Shown here: in pieces, positions 1 to 9,677 of the stretch
How positions within the stretch are numbered: position 1 is the first letter of the stretch
How the letters are laid out: every line of letters starts with the position of its first letter
Source: Sphingopyxis flava
GTDB lineage: Bacteria > Pseudomonadota > Alphaproteobacteria > Sphingomonadales > Sphingomonadaceae
Direction: 5' to 3'
Length of the DNA: 64,000 nucleotides
Assembly (NCBI RefSeq): GCF_900168005.1
Contig: NZ_FUYP01000005.1
Span: 1 to 64,000, forward strand
Program-made: the position numbers and the translations under genes
Notes under the pieces: model-generated
Databases searched by the model: none
What the model saw: the letters and a program-made list of their open reading frames with translations, nothing else
Told to the model about the DNA's origin: nothing

Positions 1-269
1 TGCTCGAAGCAGCGTGCAAAGGCTGCCGGATCCAGCAGCCGGAAAATCCGGGAGAAGGTGTCATGGCTGGGAACCCCATTCTCAAGGCGCAGAAACTCCC
101 GGAACAGATCCTCGCGATCCACCGCGAAATCCGCAAAATCCGAACAACTCTCCGCCCCGCAGATCGACGCCGTCAGCGCCATCGTCAGCACTTCCAGCAG
201 ATCGTGACGCCGCGCGTTGCCCGTTCGCGGATCGCGAAGATCATCAAACGCCGCGGCAAACCAGGACAT
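1..269 (-). CDS. ISAs1-family transposase, N-terminal part (runs off left edge)
   Basis: About 89 residues are visible, beginning MSWFAAAFDDLRDPRTGN. The segments DPRTGNARRHDLLEVL, LTASICGAESCSDFADF and NGVPSHDTFSRIFRLLDP are the typical N-terminal DDE_Tnp_1-associated domain of ISAs1-family transposases; the catalytic DDE residues lie beyond the edge. A strong ribosome binding site (AAGGAGGAT) lies just upstream of the ATG on the minus strand. The visible part has no frameshift, so the copy may be intact. In vivo role: cut-and-paste transposition of its own element. Confidence 0.88.
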   Translation of the reverse strand, partial: MSWFAAAFDDLRDPRTGNARRHDLLEVLTMALTASICGAESCSDFADFAVDREDLFREFLRLENGVPSHDTFSRIFRLLDPAAFARCFE

Positions 270-353
270 GGATATCCTCCTTACTATGAAGGACACCCAA
301 AGAATCCATATCAACTCATCGCGCTACTATATTTTTCAAATGCGATTCCCCTG
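1..353 (-). mobile_element. Right end of an ISAs1-family insertion sequence (partial)
   Basis: The transposase start lies inside this stretch and the element continues beyond the left edge. On the minus strand the putative outer end begins CAGGGGAATCGCATTTG at about 353, which has the CAGGG start common at ends of this IS family. The boundary is an inference: the opposite terminus and the target duplication are outside the window and cannot be compared. Confidence 0.5.
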
Positions 354-390
354 GCGAAGGGGAGTTCGAAAGCCAAAGGCTTGATTACGC

Positions 391-425
391 AAAAACCCTC
401 CCGCCGGCATAACGCGACGGGAGGG
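391..425 (-). terminator. Rho-independent terminator of the 60-residue secreted peptide gene
   Basis: Perfect 8-bp stem CCCTCCCG / CGGGAGGG (396-403 and 418-425) with a 14-nt loop. On the minus strand it is followed by TTTTT (391-395). It sits 45 nt past the stop codon of the small gene, which supports that gene being transcribed as a separate unit. Confidence 0.8.
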
Positions 426-470
426 CTGCCAGGGGATCGCCATCCCGGCCCCTGGCATATGGGTCATGTT

Positions 471-653
471 TCAGCGCGCGGCTTCGCGAACCTTTTGCAC
501 AGCCGGGAGCAGCAAGCCGATCAGAATTTGCACCGGATTGGAAGTAATTGTGATCCCGCCCTGGGTCGGCTGGGCCGACTGCGCCATCGCCGGGGTCGCG
601 CTCAGCGCGACCGTCAGGGCCATCACGGGGGCAATAAGCATCTTCTTGGTCAT
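471..653 (-). CDS. Small secreted protein with a pseudopilin-like helix motif
   Basis: 60 residues. The start at 653 is chosen because AAGGA lies 7 nt upstream; an in-frame ATG two codons earlier sits too close to that site. Residues 1-25 form a Sec signal peptide with likely cleavage at ATPAMA-Q. The mature peptide is only about 35 residues and ends with LIGLLLPAVQKVREAAR. That string closely resembles the conserved helix after the prepilin N-terminus in type II pseudopilin-like (DUF1559) proteins, but here it is C-terminal and has no prepilin peptidase site. It has its own terminator downstream. The function is unknown; export is inferred from the signal peptide. Confidence 0.72.
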   Translation of the reverse strand: MTKKMLIAPVMALTVALSATPAMAQSAQPTQGGITITSNPVQILIGLLLPAVQKVREAAR

Positions 654-807
654 AATCATATCCTTCAAAAGCGGGGGTAATCGACTCTTAAACTGTCTCG
701 GGATCGTCCCGATGCCCTGCTTTTGCCGCATAGAGTCCGGCGCGGCCGTGATCGGCGTCACTCAACCGAAGAAAAATCGCAAAGCTTTGAATTTAAATGA
801 AAGAAAT

Positions 808-1269
808 TCACGTCTGACGTTTGAGGCGTACGAGCGCGGCGTCGAGTTCCTGCAAGAATCGCGAACGATCGGCCTTGGAGAAGGGCGGCGGGCCGCCGAT
901 GCCCTTCTCCATTCCGGCGCGCAGGTCAGCCATGATGGCGCGCGTCGCGATTGCCGGGCCGATCGACGCGGCGGTGAAGGCCTTGCCCGTTGGAGCAAGA
1001 ACAACCGCCCCCGCCTTCAGCGCGCGATCGGCGAGCAATATGTCGGCGGTGATCACGACACTGCGCGGCGTCGCAGCTTCGGCGATCCAATCGTCGGCCG
1101 CATCGAAGCCATCGGAGACCAGCACCCGCTCGACGAGCGGATGCTCCGGCACCCGCAACCGGCTGTTGCTGACGATCTTCACGGGAACGTCGTGCCGCCA
1201 CGCAACGCGATACACCTCATCCTTTACCGGGCAGGCATCGGCATCGACCAGGATTACCGGTCCGGTCAT
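808..1269 (-). CDS. YaiI/YqxD family protein (UPF0178, DUF188)
   Basis: 153 residues, the normal family length. The N-terminus VDADACPVKDE and the segments TADILLADRA and GPPPFSKADRSRFLQELD are family signatures. The fold is PIN/NYN-like with conserved acidic residues, so a nuclease-like activity is often supposed, but no reaction is established. The start overlaps the stop of the upstream exporter gene by 4 nt (ATGA), so the two are probably translationally coupled. Longer readings into the upstream gene give no homologous sequence. Confidence 0.9.
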   Translation of the reverse strand: MTGPVILVDADACPVKDEVYRVAWRHDVPVKIVSNSRLRVPEHPLVERVLVSDGFDAADDWIAEAATPRSVVITADILLADRALKAGAVVLAPTGKAFTAASIGPAIATRAIMADLRAGMEKGIGGPPPFSKADRSRFLQELDAALVRLKRQT

Positions 1270-2024
1270 CCTGCAAGCCCCTCCCAGAATAGTTTGGCGC
1301 CGAGCATCACCATGAGCAGATAGATGAGCGTATAGAAGCGCGCGCCGTCGATGCGTTTCAACCAGCGCACCGTGAGCAAGGTCGAGACGATTGCGAGCGG
1401 CATGAACAAAAGTGCCGCGACGACCACGTCGCGCCGGAAAGCGCCAAGCGCAAGATAGGCCGGCACCTTCATCCAGTTGATCATCGCGAAAAGGACCGAA
1501 CTCGTGCCGACGAACATCAGATGCGGGAGCTGGCGCGGGGTCACCCACATCTGGAAGGGCGGCCCGCCCGCGTGCGCGATCTGGCTGGTAAAGCCCGTCG
1601 CCACGCCGAACAGGCTGCCGACCCAGCCGGGCGAACGCGACGCGGCAACGATCCGCCCTCCGCGTTCGACCCACAGACGATAGACACCGAATGCGAGCGT
1701 GATGGCGCCGAGCGCGGCCATCAACTTGGCTTCATCGACCTGATCGGCGAAATACCAGGCGGCAGCGATGCCCGTCGCTGCGCCGGGGAGCATCCACGCG
1801 ACGATCCACCCGTCCCATGTCTTGCGAAACGCCCAGACGCTGACCACGTCCTGCACGATCAGAATGGGAAGCAGCAGCGCCGCGGCGATCGTCGGCGCCA
1901 GCACGAGCGCGACGAGTGGGGTTGCGAGCGCGCCGATTCCCGAGAGCCCGCCCTTGGCCATGCCGAGCAGGATCACCGCGATGACCAGCACCGCAAGCGT
2001 CGCCGGATCGGCCAGCAAATTCAT
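1266..2024 (-). CDS. TauE/SafE (TSUP) family membrane transporter
   Basis: 252 residues, mostly hydrophobic, with about eight membrane segments in two similar halves. [22 protein letters not shown] near the N-terminus and the second-half [21 protein letters not shown] segment are the paired TSUP repeat motifs. Members export sulfite, sulfoacetate or related organosulfur anions; the substrate here cannot be read from sequence. It is the middle gene of a three-gene unit: its start overlaps the end of ung by 4 nt and its end overlaps yaiI by 4 nt. Confidence 0.88.
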   Translation of the reverse strand: MNLLADPATLAVLVIAVILLGMAKGGLSGIGALATPLVALVLAPTIAAALLLPILIVQDVVSVWAFRKTWDGWIVAWMLPGAATGIAAAWYFADQVDEAKLMAALGAITLAFGVYRLWVERGGRIVAASRSPGWVGSLFGVATGFTSQIAHAGGPPFQMWVTPRQLPHLMFVGTSSVLFAMINWMKVPAYLALGAFRRDVVVAALLFMPLAIVSTLLTVRWLKRIDGARFYTLIYLLMVMLGAKLFWEGLAG

Positions 2025-2734
2025 TCCGCGTCGATGTCCGTCGGTTCGGGCAGGCGCCAGTCGATCGGGCCGCGCCCGCGTGACTCGAGAAAGGCATTGG
2101 TCTGACTGAACGGCTTGGAGCCAAAGAAGCCATTGTACGCCGATAGCGGCGAGGGGTGTGGGGCGCGCAGGATCAGGTGCGCGCCCCCCGGACCGAGGCC
2201 AGCAAGGTTCGATGCCTTGCGCTGCGCGTGGCTGCCCCAGAGGATGAAGACCTTGGGGGCGGGATCAGCCGCAACGGCCGCGACCACTGCATCTGTAAAG
2301 CGCTCCCACCCTTTGCCCTGGTGCGACGCGGCGAGACCCGCCTCTACTGTCAGGCAATTGTTGAGGAGCAGGACGCCCTGTTCGGCCCAATGTCCAAGAT
2401 AGCCATGGCGCGCGGGCGGGATACCAAGGTCGGCTTTCATTTCCTTGTAGATGTTGACGAGGCTCGGCGGTACCCGGACTCCCGGTTGCACCGAAAAGCA
2501 GAGCCCATGCGCCTGTCCCGGCCCGTGATAAGGGTCTTGCCCCAGAATGACGACACGAACATTCTGCGGCGGCGTCGCGTCGAGCGCGGCGAACCAGCGC
2601 GAGGGGCGCGGATAGATCGTCTTGCCTTTCGCGCGCTCGCCCGCGAGAAACTGTTTGAGCGCCACCATATAGGGTTGTTCGAACTCGCCGCCGATCCGCG
2701 CGAGCCAGTCGGGATGAAGCTTGACGTCGGCCAT
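2021..2734 (-). CDS. ung: Uracil-DNA glycosylase, family 1
   Basis: 237 residues. It removes uracil from DNA as the first step of base-excision repair. The catalytic water-activating motif GQDPYH is at residues 65-70 (Asp67), and the DNA-intercalation loop HPSPLS is near residue 200. NNCLTVEAG and ILWGSHAQ are further family motifs. The start [18 protein letters not shown] matches where the family begins and has a GAAGG site upstream; the open frame continues another 149 codons but that part is non-homologous. First gene of the ung-tauE-yaiI unit, divergent from hisE across a palindromic repeat. Confidence 0.95.
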   Translation of the reverse strand: MADVKLHPDWLARIGGEFEQPYMVALKQFLAGERAKGKTIYPRPSRWFAALDATPPQNVRVVILGQDPYHGPGQAHGLCFSVQPGVRVPPSLVNIYKEMKADLGIPPARHGYLGHWAEQGVLLLNNCLTVEAGLAASHQGKGWERFTDAVVAAVAADPAPKVFILWGSHAQRKASNLAGLGPGGAHLILRAPHPSPLSAYNGFFGSKPFSQTNAFLESRGRGPIDWRLPEPTDIDAE

Positions 2735-2819
2735 GCGCGCCTTCGACCAGAGCCGTGCGGCCTTGTCCAGTGGCTTGTCCGCGGCTAGGTCGGCGACTGA
2801 CGCCCTTGCGCGCATCGAG

Positions 2820-2861
2820 AGCCCGTCGAAGGGGAAGAACCCGGCCACCCTTCGACAGGCT
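2820..2861. repeat. REP-like inverted repeat between ung and hisE
   Basis: Arms AGCCCGTCGAAGGG (2820-2833) and CCCTTCGACAGGCT (2848-2861) match at 13 of 14 positions around a 14-nt loop. The CCTTCGACAGGCTC core is the style of dispersed palindromic units I associate with sphingomonad genomes. No other copy was noticed in this window. It lies upstream of both divergent genes and could form a stem in either transcript. Confidence 0.6.
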
Positions 2862-2890
2862 CGGGGTGATCGGTGAAGGAAGGACCAAGG

Positions 2891-3223
2891 ATGGCGGACG
2901 ACATCGGCGCGGCTTTCGCGCAGCTTGAGGCGGTGGTGAGGGACCGGCTCGCCGCGGGTGAAGCCGGCGCCTCTTACGTCGCGGCCCTTGCTGCGAAAGG
3001 TCGCGGCAAGATTGCGCAGAAAGTCGGCGAAGAGGCGACCGAGACGATCATCGCCGCGCTGACGGAGGGCGATGCGGCTCTGACCGGCGAAGCCGCCGAC
3101 CTTATCTTTCACCTGACCGTGCTGCTCGCCGAGCGCGGCCTCGGCTGGGATGCCGTCGCAGCCGAGCTTGCGCGCCGCCACGGCACCTCGGGGCTCGCCG
3201 AAAAGGCCAGTCGCCAGCCATAG
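2891..3223 (+). CDS. hisE: Phosphoribosyl-ATP pyrophosphatase (histidine biosynthesis)
   Basis: 110 residues. It hydrolyses phosphoribosyl-ATP to phosphoribosyl-AMP and pyrophosphate, step two of histidine synthesis. The MazG-like helices carry [14 protein letters not shown] and [18 protein letters not shown], with the acidic metal-binding residues intact. The ATG at 2891 is chosen because homology begins at MADDIGAAF; a GTG six codons upstream is possible. Other his genes are not adjacent. The HIT gene follows after 8 nt, and its ribosome binding site overlaps the hisE stop codon, so the pair is one transcript. Confidence 0.94.
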   Translation: MADDIGAAFAQLEAVVRDRLAAGEAGASYVAALAAKGRGKIAQKVGEEATETIIAALTEGDAALTGEAADLIFHLTVLLAERGLGWDAVAAELARRHGTSGLAEKASRQP

Positions 3224-3231
3224 GAGCGAAT

Positions 3232-3609
3232 ATGCCGATCGACGCCACCCTACCCTATGACGACAGCAACATCTTCGCGCGCATCCTGCGCGGCGAACTG
3301 CCGTGTCAGAAAGTCTATGAGGACGAGCATGCGCTCGCTTTCCATGACATCAATCCGCAGGCACCGCTGCACATCCTTGTTATTCCCAAGGCCGCCTATG
3401 TCAGCTGGGACGATTTTTCGGAGCGCGGCAGCGCCGAAGAGATCGCGGGCTTCGTACGCGCGGTCGGCAAGGTCGCGCGCGACCAGGGCCTCGTCGCGCC
3501 AGGCTATCGCCTGCTCGCCAATGTCGGCTTCGACAGCCATCAGGAGGTCCCCCACCTCCACGTCCATATTTTCGCCGGACGCCCACTCGGGCCGATGCTC
3601 GCGCGCTGA
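3232..3609 (+). CDS. HIT family nucleotide hydrolase
   Basis: 125 residues. The histidine triad is H108-L-H110-V-H112 within [16 protein letters not shown], the HINT/PKCI branch signature; the upstream conserved segments [14 protein letters not shown] and [16 protein letters not shown] are also present. Family members hydrolyse purine nucleoside phosphoramidates and adenylates. Placement directly after hisE is common in alphaproteobacteria. AGGAG overlapping the hisE TAG stop is the ribosome binding site, so translation is probably coupled. Confidence 0.94.
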   Translation: MPIDATLPYDDSNIFARILRGELPCQKVYEDEHALAFHDINPQAPLHILVIPKAAYVSWDDFSERGSAEEIAGFVRAVGKVARDQGLVAPGYRLLANVGFDSHQEVPHLHVHIFAGRPLGPMLAR

Positions 3610-3744
3610 GACGCATTTGCACATTGTGACCATCGCCACACCCTTTTTGCCCCTCTTAGGCTTGCACGCGCGCCGTGACGGGTGGACTCGCCCCCTTGTT
3701 TCCAGCAGGATAGCGGCGCGCGCGAGACAGGGAAGGGCACCGGC

Positions 3745-6700
3745 ATGAACGAGGGGTGGCGCGGGTTCGCAAAGCGGCTGGCCGGCAAGACGCGCTTGGC
3801 GCTGATTCTTCCTCTCGCAGCACTCGCGGCTGCCGCGGGCGGCGATACCGTTCCACAGGTCACGCTCGCGACGCCCGGAAGTTCGGGCACAGGCGACGGC
3901 ACGATCACGCGTTTCACCTTGCGCTTTTCGGAGGACATGGTGGCGCTCGGCGATCCGCGCGCCAAGGCGCCCGCCACCGACGACTGCAAGCTTCCCGCGA
4001 CCGGCCGCTGGGTCGACACGCGTACCTGGGTGCTCGAATTCGGGGCGCCGCTGCCGGGGGGCAAACGCTGCTATGTGTCGCTCCGCCCCGGCCTCGTCAC
4101 CGCGCGCGGGGTGTCGGTCGCAGGCAATGACCGCTTCGCGCTCGACACGGGCGGTCCCTCCGCGCGTGCGGTACTGGCGGGCGGAACTTATGATGGGATC
4201 GAGGAGGACCAGATTTTCCTCGTCGCGACAAATGTCGCTGCCGACCGTGCCTCGGTCGGTCGCTTCGCCTATTGCGCGGTCGACGGCATCGGCGAAAAGA
4301 TCCCGGTCGACGTACTGAGACGCGAGGCTGCGGCCGAAATACTGACAGGGCTTGGGGCAAATGATTGGCGGGTGCGCTCCTTCGCCTATGACGCCGGACT
4401 CCCCGAGCGGCTCCCCGCCGAGGGTGCAGACCGCGCCGCCGCGCTTGATCGCATCGTGCCCGTCAAGTGCCGCCGCCCGCTACCGCCCGGGCGCGAGATG
4501 GCACTCGTCTGGGACGCGCGCATCCAGCAGGCTGGCGTTCCCTCGCGCAGCGCAGGGCGCGACCAGCGTTTCGATTACAAGGTGCGTCCCGCCTTTACCG
4601 CAAAGATGGCGTGCAGCCGCGTCAACCCGCAGGCGGGATGCAATCCGATCAAGAACATCACGCTCAAGTTCGCCTCCCCCGTCGCACGCGCCACCGCGCT
4701 CGCCGCGACGCTCGTCATCAGCGACGGCAAGCGTCTCGCGGCCAAAGCCTCTGACAGCGAGAAGAATGATCCCTGGCTCACCGAGGTTCATTTCGCAGCT
4801 CCTCTGCCGCAAAATGTCGACGCGACTTTAACCCTGCCCGAGGGCGTGACCGATCAGAGCCGCCGCGCCCTTCAGAACCAGGCAAACTTCCCGCTGAAAT
4901 TCCACATCGATCGCGCCCCGCCGCTCGTCAAATTTGCCGCCCCCTTCGGCATTTTGGAAGCGAGCGAAGGCGGTGTGCTTCCCGTCACCGTGCGCGGGGT
5001 CGAGGCGTCGCTGGTGCAAAAGAGCCTCCAGATGCCCGCGACCACGCTCCGCGTCGGCGACGACGATGCCGCGATTGCCCGCTGGCTCCGCCGCGTCGAC
5101 GACGCCGATGACACCGACTATCGCCAGGAACGCAACGCGACCGGGGAGGAGATCACGGTCAACTACACCGGCACAAAATCGGTGTTCGAAGACGCACCCG
5201 CCGGCGGCACCCGCCGCGAACTGACGCTGACCCCGCCCGGCGGCGCCAAGGCGTTCGAGGTCGTCGGCATACCCCTCGCCGAAAAGGGCTTCCACGTCGT
5301 CGAGATCGCGAGCCCCGAGCTCGGCGCCGCCCTGCTCGGGCGCCGCGCGACGCGCTACGTCTCGACCGCAGCGCTCGTCACCAACATGGCGGTGCATTTC
5401 AAATGGGGCCGCGAAAGCTCGCTCGCCTGGGTGACGTCGCTCGACAGCGGACGGCCGGTCCCCGGTGCCGAGATACGCGTCACCGACAGCTGCACCGGCC
5501 GCCTCCTCGCGCGCGGCACCGCGGACAAGGCGGGGCGCCTTGCCTTCCCGACGGGCCTTCCCGAACCGCAGACCTATTCGAGCTGCGAGAAGGACCCCGA
5601 TCCCGCCAGCAGCGAAGGCCACGCGCTGATGGTCACCGCGCGCGCGGCCGGCGATTTCAGCTTCACCCTCACCGACTGGGGGGACGGCATCCGCCCCTAT
5701 GATTTCGACCTGCCCTATGGCTGGTCCGAACGCGGCGACATTCTCCACACCCTCTTCGACCGCGCGCTCGTGAAAGCAGGCGAGACGGTGAATATGAAGC
5801 ATATCCTCCGCCGTCCCGTCGGCACGGGCTTCCGCCTCCCCGAACCGATGGCGGGCAAGCTCCGCCTCGTCCATCGCGGCTCGGACACCGAGTTCGAAAT
5901 TCCCTTTGCGATTGACGCGGGCGGCAGCGGCGAGACCCTCTGGAACGTTCCCAAATCGGCGCCGATGGGCGATTATAACCTCGTCTTCGTCACCAAGGAC
6001 AAGAAGGGCGAAGACAAGACGATCTGGACCGACCAGTCGATCCGCGTCGATGAATATCGCCTGCCGACGATGAAGGCCGAGGTGACGGGACCGAAGACCC
6101 CGCCGGTGCGGCCGACCGCGGTGCCGCTGTCGCTGTTCGTCGGCTATCTGTCGGGCGGACCCGCGCCGAACCTGCCGGTGGAGCTGCGTACCAATTTCCG
6201 ACCGAGCTGGTCGCCGCCGGAGGATTATCGCGATTGGGATTTCGACGGCCAGCCGGTCAAGGAGGGCGTCGTGCAGCTCGACGACGATGGAGAGGCGCCG
6301 CGGGCCGAAATGCCACTTGCGCGCTCCCTCCCGCTAACGCTCGACGCGAACGGCACCGCGACCACCAGCGTCACTGTCGACCAGCCCATCAGCGAACCGA
6401 CACTCATGGCGGTCGAAATGGACTATGCCGATGCCAATGGCGAAACACTGACCGCCAGCCGCCGCATCACCCTCTACCCCTCCGCGGTCCGCCTTGGGCT
6501 AAAGACCGATGGCTGGCTGATGCGCGACGAGGATCTGCGCCTCAAATTCATCGCCCTCGATCTCGAGGGCAAGCCGATCCGCGGCCAGCGCATCGAAGTT
6601 GCGCTCTACAGTCGCGAGATCATCACCGCGCGGCGCCGGCTGATCGGCGGATTTTACGCTTATGACAATCAGATGCGCACGACCCGGCTCGACGCGCATT

Positions 6701-9582
6701 GCAGCGCCACGACCGACAAGCTCGGCCGCGCAAGCTGCGCGATGGCGCCCGGCGTCTCGGGCGAGGTCACCGTCGTCGCGACGACCATCGATGCCGACGG
6801 AAACGAAGCGCGCGCGGTGCGCTCCGTCTGGCTTGCAGGGGATGACGACTGGTGGTTTGGCGGCGACAACGGCGACCGCATGGACGTGGTCGCCGAACAG
6901 CCGCGCTACAATGCGGGCGACACCGCAACCTTCCAGGTCCGCATGCCCTTTCGCGAGGCCACCGCGCTCGTCACGGTCGAGCGCGAAGGCGTATTGTCGA
7001 GCTTCGTCACGCCCTTGAAGGGAACCGAGCCGGTCGTGAAGGTCAAGCTTCCTGCGACCTACGCCCCCAACGTCTATGTCTCGGTCATGGCGGTGCGCGG
7101 GCGCGTAACCGGCGGGGAAAGCTGGTTCCGCAAGATGAAGCGCGCGGTAGGGTTCGAGGTCGAGAAAAGCGAGGGCGCTCCCCCCACTGCCCTGGTCGAT
7201 CTTGCCAAGCCGAGCTACCGCCTTGGAATCGCGAAGATCAAGGTCGGCTGGGAAGGCCATGAGCTTGGTGTCAAGGTCAAGACCGACAAGCAAAGCTATG
7301 CCGTACGCGACACCGCAAGGGCGAGCATCGAGGTCAAGACGCCGGGCGGCAAGCCCGCCGCCGGCGCCGACGTCGCCTTCGTCGCGGTCGACGAAGCGCT
7401 GCTTCAGCTTGCCCCCAACGAGAGCTGGAAATTGCTGGACGCGATGATGGGCGACCGCACGCTCGACGTACTGACCGCGACCGCACAGATGCAGGTGGTG
7501 GGCAAGCGCCATTATGGCCGCAAAGCGCTCGAGCCCGGCGGCGGCGGCGGCGGTGACCTCAGCGGACTGACGCGCGAGGATTTCCGCCCGGTGCTCTTGT
7601 GGCGGGGCCATGTCGCGCTCGACGCCAAGGGGCGCGCGACGGTCGAGGTGCCGCTGTCGGACAATCTCTCGGCCTTCCGCCTCGTCGCGATCGCGACCGA
7701 CGGATCGCAAAGCTTCGGCGCTGGTGAGACGAGCATTCGCACGGTCCAGGACCTCGCCGTCTTCGCTGGACTGCCCGAGCTTGTCCGCACCGGCGACAGC
7801 TATGACGCACGCTTCACGCTGCGCAACGGCACCGACCAGCCGATGACCGTCACCGCAACGCCTTCGCTGAGCCCCGCGGTCGCAACCGGCACGCCGCTCA
7901 CCGTCACCATCCCGGCGGGCGGCGCGGTGCCGATCAGCTGGACGATGAACGCGCCTGACATCGCAGGCACGCTGCAATGGACGGTCGAGGCCGTCGCGAA
8001 AAACGGCAAGCAGCGCGACCGGCTGGTCTTCGATCAGATCGTCGAACCCGCGGTGCCCATCGAGACCTGGGCCGCCAGCCTGATGCGCGTCGGCGCCGAC
8101 ACGAGCCTGCCTGTCGCCGCGCCCAAGGGTGCACTTCCGGGGGGTTATATCGACGTCGCGCTGTCGGATACGCTCGCACCACCGCTCGCCGGGGTGCGCA
8201 ATTATATGGCGCTCTATCCCTACGACTGTTTCGAACAGCAGACCTCGCGCGCCATCGCGCTCGGCGATTTCGGGCGCTGGCAGACGCTCGCCGGCGCGAT
8301 TCCCGTCTATCTCGATGACGACGGGCTGCTCCGCTACTGGCCCAGCGAGCAGATGCAGGGTTCGCCCGAGCTGACCGCCTACGTCCTCGCGGTGACCGCC
8401 GCCAATGGCTTTGCGATCCCCCAAGCCTCGAAGGCCAAGATGATCGCGGCCCTCGAAGCCGTGGTCGAGGGGCGCCTCGATCGCAGGGGCTATGGCCCCT
8501 ACGACATTCGCCCGGTGCGAATCGCCGCGCTCGCGGCGCTTGCGCGCAACAAGGCGTCGAGCCCGGCGCTCGTCGCCACGATCGACCTCGCGCCCGCCGA
8601 CATGGCCACGGGAACCCTCGCCGACTGGCTCGTTGCAATCGAGCGGACGCCTGGGGTGCGGAACGCCGGCGCCCTTCGCTCCGCCGCCGAGGCCGAACTT
8701 CGCAAGCGGCTCGTCTACGAAGGAACCCGGCTCGACCTTGTCGACGATGAACGCGCTCCCTGGTGGATGATGACCAGCGGCGACGAAATGGCAATCAAGG
8801 CGCTCGACGCCGTGCTCGGCCGCAAGGGTTGGGAGGATGATGCCGGCAAGCTCATGGTTGGTATCGCCCAGCGCCAACGCCGCGGCCATTGGGATACCAC
8901 CCCTGCCAATGCGTGGGGCGCAACTCTCGTCCGCCGCTTCGCCGAGCTTTACCCGGCAAGCGCCATCTCCGGCTCCACTACTATTGCGCTCGCTGGCAGC
9001 AGCGCGGCCGCAAGCTGGCCGCGCGCGGCCGATGCAGAGCCGCTTCGCGTTCCGCTCGCCGCAGGAGCGATGACCCTCCGCCACCACGGCGGCGGATCGC
9101 CATGGGCGAGCGTCAGCGTCAAGGCAGCGGTGCCTCTCACCGAGCCGCTTAACGCCGGCTACGGCATCAAGCGATCGGTCAGCGTCGTCAAGGCAGCGAA
9201 CCCCAGGCGTTTGACGCGCGGCGATGTCATCAAGGTACGCATCGAGGTGGTGGCTGCCGTCAGTCGCACCTGGGTGATCGTCAACGACCCCATCCCGCCT
9301 GGCGCCACCATCGTCGGAAACCTTGGCGGTCAATCCCAGATGCTCGCCGACCAGACCGAGGGGTCGGGATGGCAGCCAAACTATGTCGAACGCCGCAAGG
9401 ACAGCTGGCGCGGCTATTTCGGCTGGATGCCCGCAGGCACCCATGCGGTCGAATATGTCGTACGCCTCAATGGCTCGGGGCGCTTCACCCTGCCTCCGAC
9501 GCGCGTTGAGGCCATGTACTCGCCCGCGATCCGAGGTCAGTGGCCGAATTCGCCGCTGACGGTGGCAGGCTCATCGGAATGA
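3745..9582 (+). CDS. Bacterial alpha-2-macroglobulin (YfhM-like) protease-trapping protein
   Basis: 1945 residues, longer than the roughly 1650 of E. coli YfhM. The start at 3745 follows GGAAGG and gives a hydrophobic N-terminal export segment; no lipobox cysteine is seen. The order is N-terminal MG domains, MG2/A2M_N around residues 720-850, the A2M domain (FRPVLLWRGHVALDAKG) near 1290, and a thioester site with C1495-F-E-Q1498, followed by the alpha-helical thioester domain and receptor-binding-like end. A Gly6 run is near residue 1270. The intact CxEQ predicts covalent trapping of proteases in the periplasm. pbpC follows immediately, the classical pairing in which the trap protects and PBP1C repairs the cell wall. 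Confidence 0.93.
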   Translation: MNEGWRGFAKRLAGKTRLALILPLAALAAAAGGDTVPQVTLATPGSSGTGDGTITRFTLRFSEDMVALGDPRAKAPATDDCKLPATGRWVDTRTWVLEFGAPLPGGKRCYVSLRPGLVTARGVSVAGNDRFALDTGGPSARAVLAGGTYDGIEEDQIFLVATNVAADRASVGRFAYCAVDGIGEKIPVDVLRREAAAEILTGLGANDWRVRSFAYDAGLPERLPAEGADRAAALDRIVPVKCRRPLPPGREMALVWDARIQQAGVPSRSAGRDQRFDYKVRPAFTAKMACSRVNPQAGCNPIKNITLKFASPVARATALAATLVISDGKRLAAKASDSEKNDPWLTEVHFAAPLPQNVDATLTLPEGVTDQSRRALQNQANFPLKFHIDRAPPLVKFAAPFGILEASEGGVLPVTVRGVEASLVQKSLQMPATTLRVGDDDAAIARWLRRVDDADDTDYRQERNATGEEITVNYTGTKSVFEDAPAGGTRRELTLTPPGGAKAFEVVGIPLAEKGFHVVEIASPELGAALLGRRATRYVSTAALVTNMAVHFKWGRESSLAWVTSLDSGRPVPGAEIRVTDSCTGRLLARGTADKAGRLAFPTGLPEPQTYSSCEKDPDPASSEGHALMVTARAAGDFSFTLTDWGDGIRPYDFDLPYGWSERGDILHTLFDRALVKAGETVNMKHILRRPVGTGFRLPEPMAGKLRLVHRGSDTEFEIPFAIDAGGSGETLWNVPKSAPMGDYNLVFVTKDKKGEDKTIWTDQSIRVDEYRLPTMKAEVTGPKTPPVRPTAVPLSLFVGYLSGGPAPNLPVELRTNFRPSWSPPEDYRDWDFDGQPVKEGVVQLDDDGEAPRAEMPLARSLPLTLDANGTATTSVTVDQPISEPTLMAVEMDYADANGETLTASRRITLYPSAVRLGLKTDGWLMRDEDLRLKFIALDLEGKPIRGQRIEVALYSREIITARRRLIGGFYAYDNQMRTTRLDAHCSATTDKLGRASCAMAPGVSGEVTVVATTIDADGNEARAVRSVWLAGDDDWWFGGDNGDRMDVVAEQPRYNAGDTATFQVRMPFREATALVTVEREGVLSSFVTPLKGTEPVVKVKLPATYAPNVYVSVMAVRGRVTGGESWFRKMKRAVGFEVEKSEGAPPTALVDLAKPSYRLGIAKIKVGWEGHELGVKVKTDKQSYAVRDTARASIEVKTPGGKPAAGADVAFVAVDEALLQLAPNESWKLLDAMMGDRTLDVLTATAQMQVVGKRHYGRKALEPGGGGGGDLSGLTREDFRPVLLWRGHVALDAKGRATVEVPLSDNLSAFRLVAIATDGSQSFGAGETSIRTVQDLAVFAGLPELVRTGDSYDARFTLRNGTDQPMTVTATPSLSPAVATGTPLTVTIPAGGAVPISWTMNAPDIAGTLQWTVEAVAKNGKQRDRLVFDQIVEPAVPIETWAASLMRVGADTSLPVAAPKGALPGGYIDVALSDTLAPPLAGVRNYMALYPYDCFEQQTSRAIALGDFGRWQTLAGAIPVYLDDDGLLRYWPSEQMQGSPELTAYVLAVTAANGFAIPQASKAKMIAALEAVVEGRLDRRGYGPYDIRPVRIAALAALARNKASSPALVATIDLAPADMATGTLADWLVAIERTPGVRNAGALRSAAEAELRKRLVYEGTRLDLVDDERAPWWMMTSGDEMAIKALDAVLGRKGWEDDAGKLMVGIAQRQRRGHWDTTPANAWGATLVRRFAELYPASAISGSTTIALAGSSAAASWPRAADAEPLRVPLAAGAMTLRHHGGGSPWASVSVKAAVPLTEPLNAGYGIKRSVSVVKAANPRRLTRGDVIKVRIEVVAAVSRTWVIVNDPIPPGATIVGNLGGQSQMLADQTEGSGWQPNYVERRKDSWRGYFGWMPAGTHAVEYVVRLNGSGRFTLPPTRVEAMYSPAIRGQWPNSPLTVAGSSE

Positions 9583-9677
9583 CGTTCGGGACCCCATCGT
9601 CCATCCGCTTTTTCGGTGGGTCTCGGTTTCACCGCTTGCGAACGACATAGAGGGTCGGCAACGAAGCGATCATCGTC

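Noticed and set aside
2735..3181. N-terminal extension of 149 codons on uracil-DNA glycosylase
   Set aside because: It is antisense to hisE and non-homologous; the normal start at MADVKLHP fits the family length.
6499..9444. A 981-codon open frame antisense to the alpha-2-macroglobulin gene
   Set aside because: It mirrors the codon pattern of the real gene, has no homology and lies wholly within it. Long antisense frames are normal in G+C-rich genomes.
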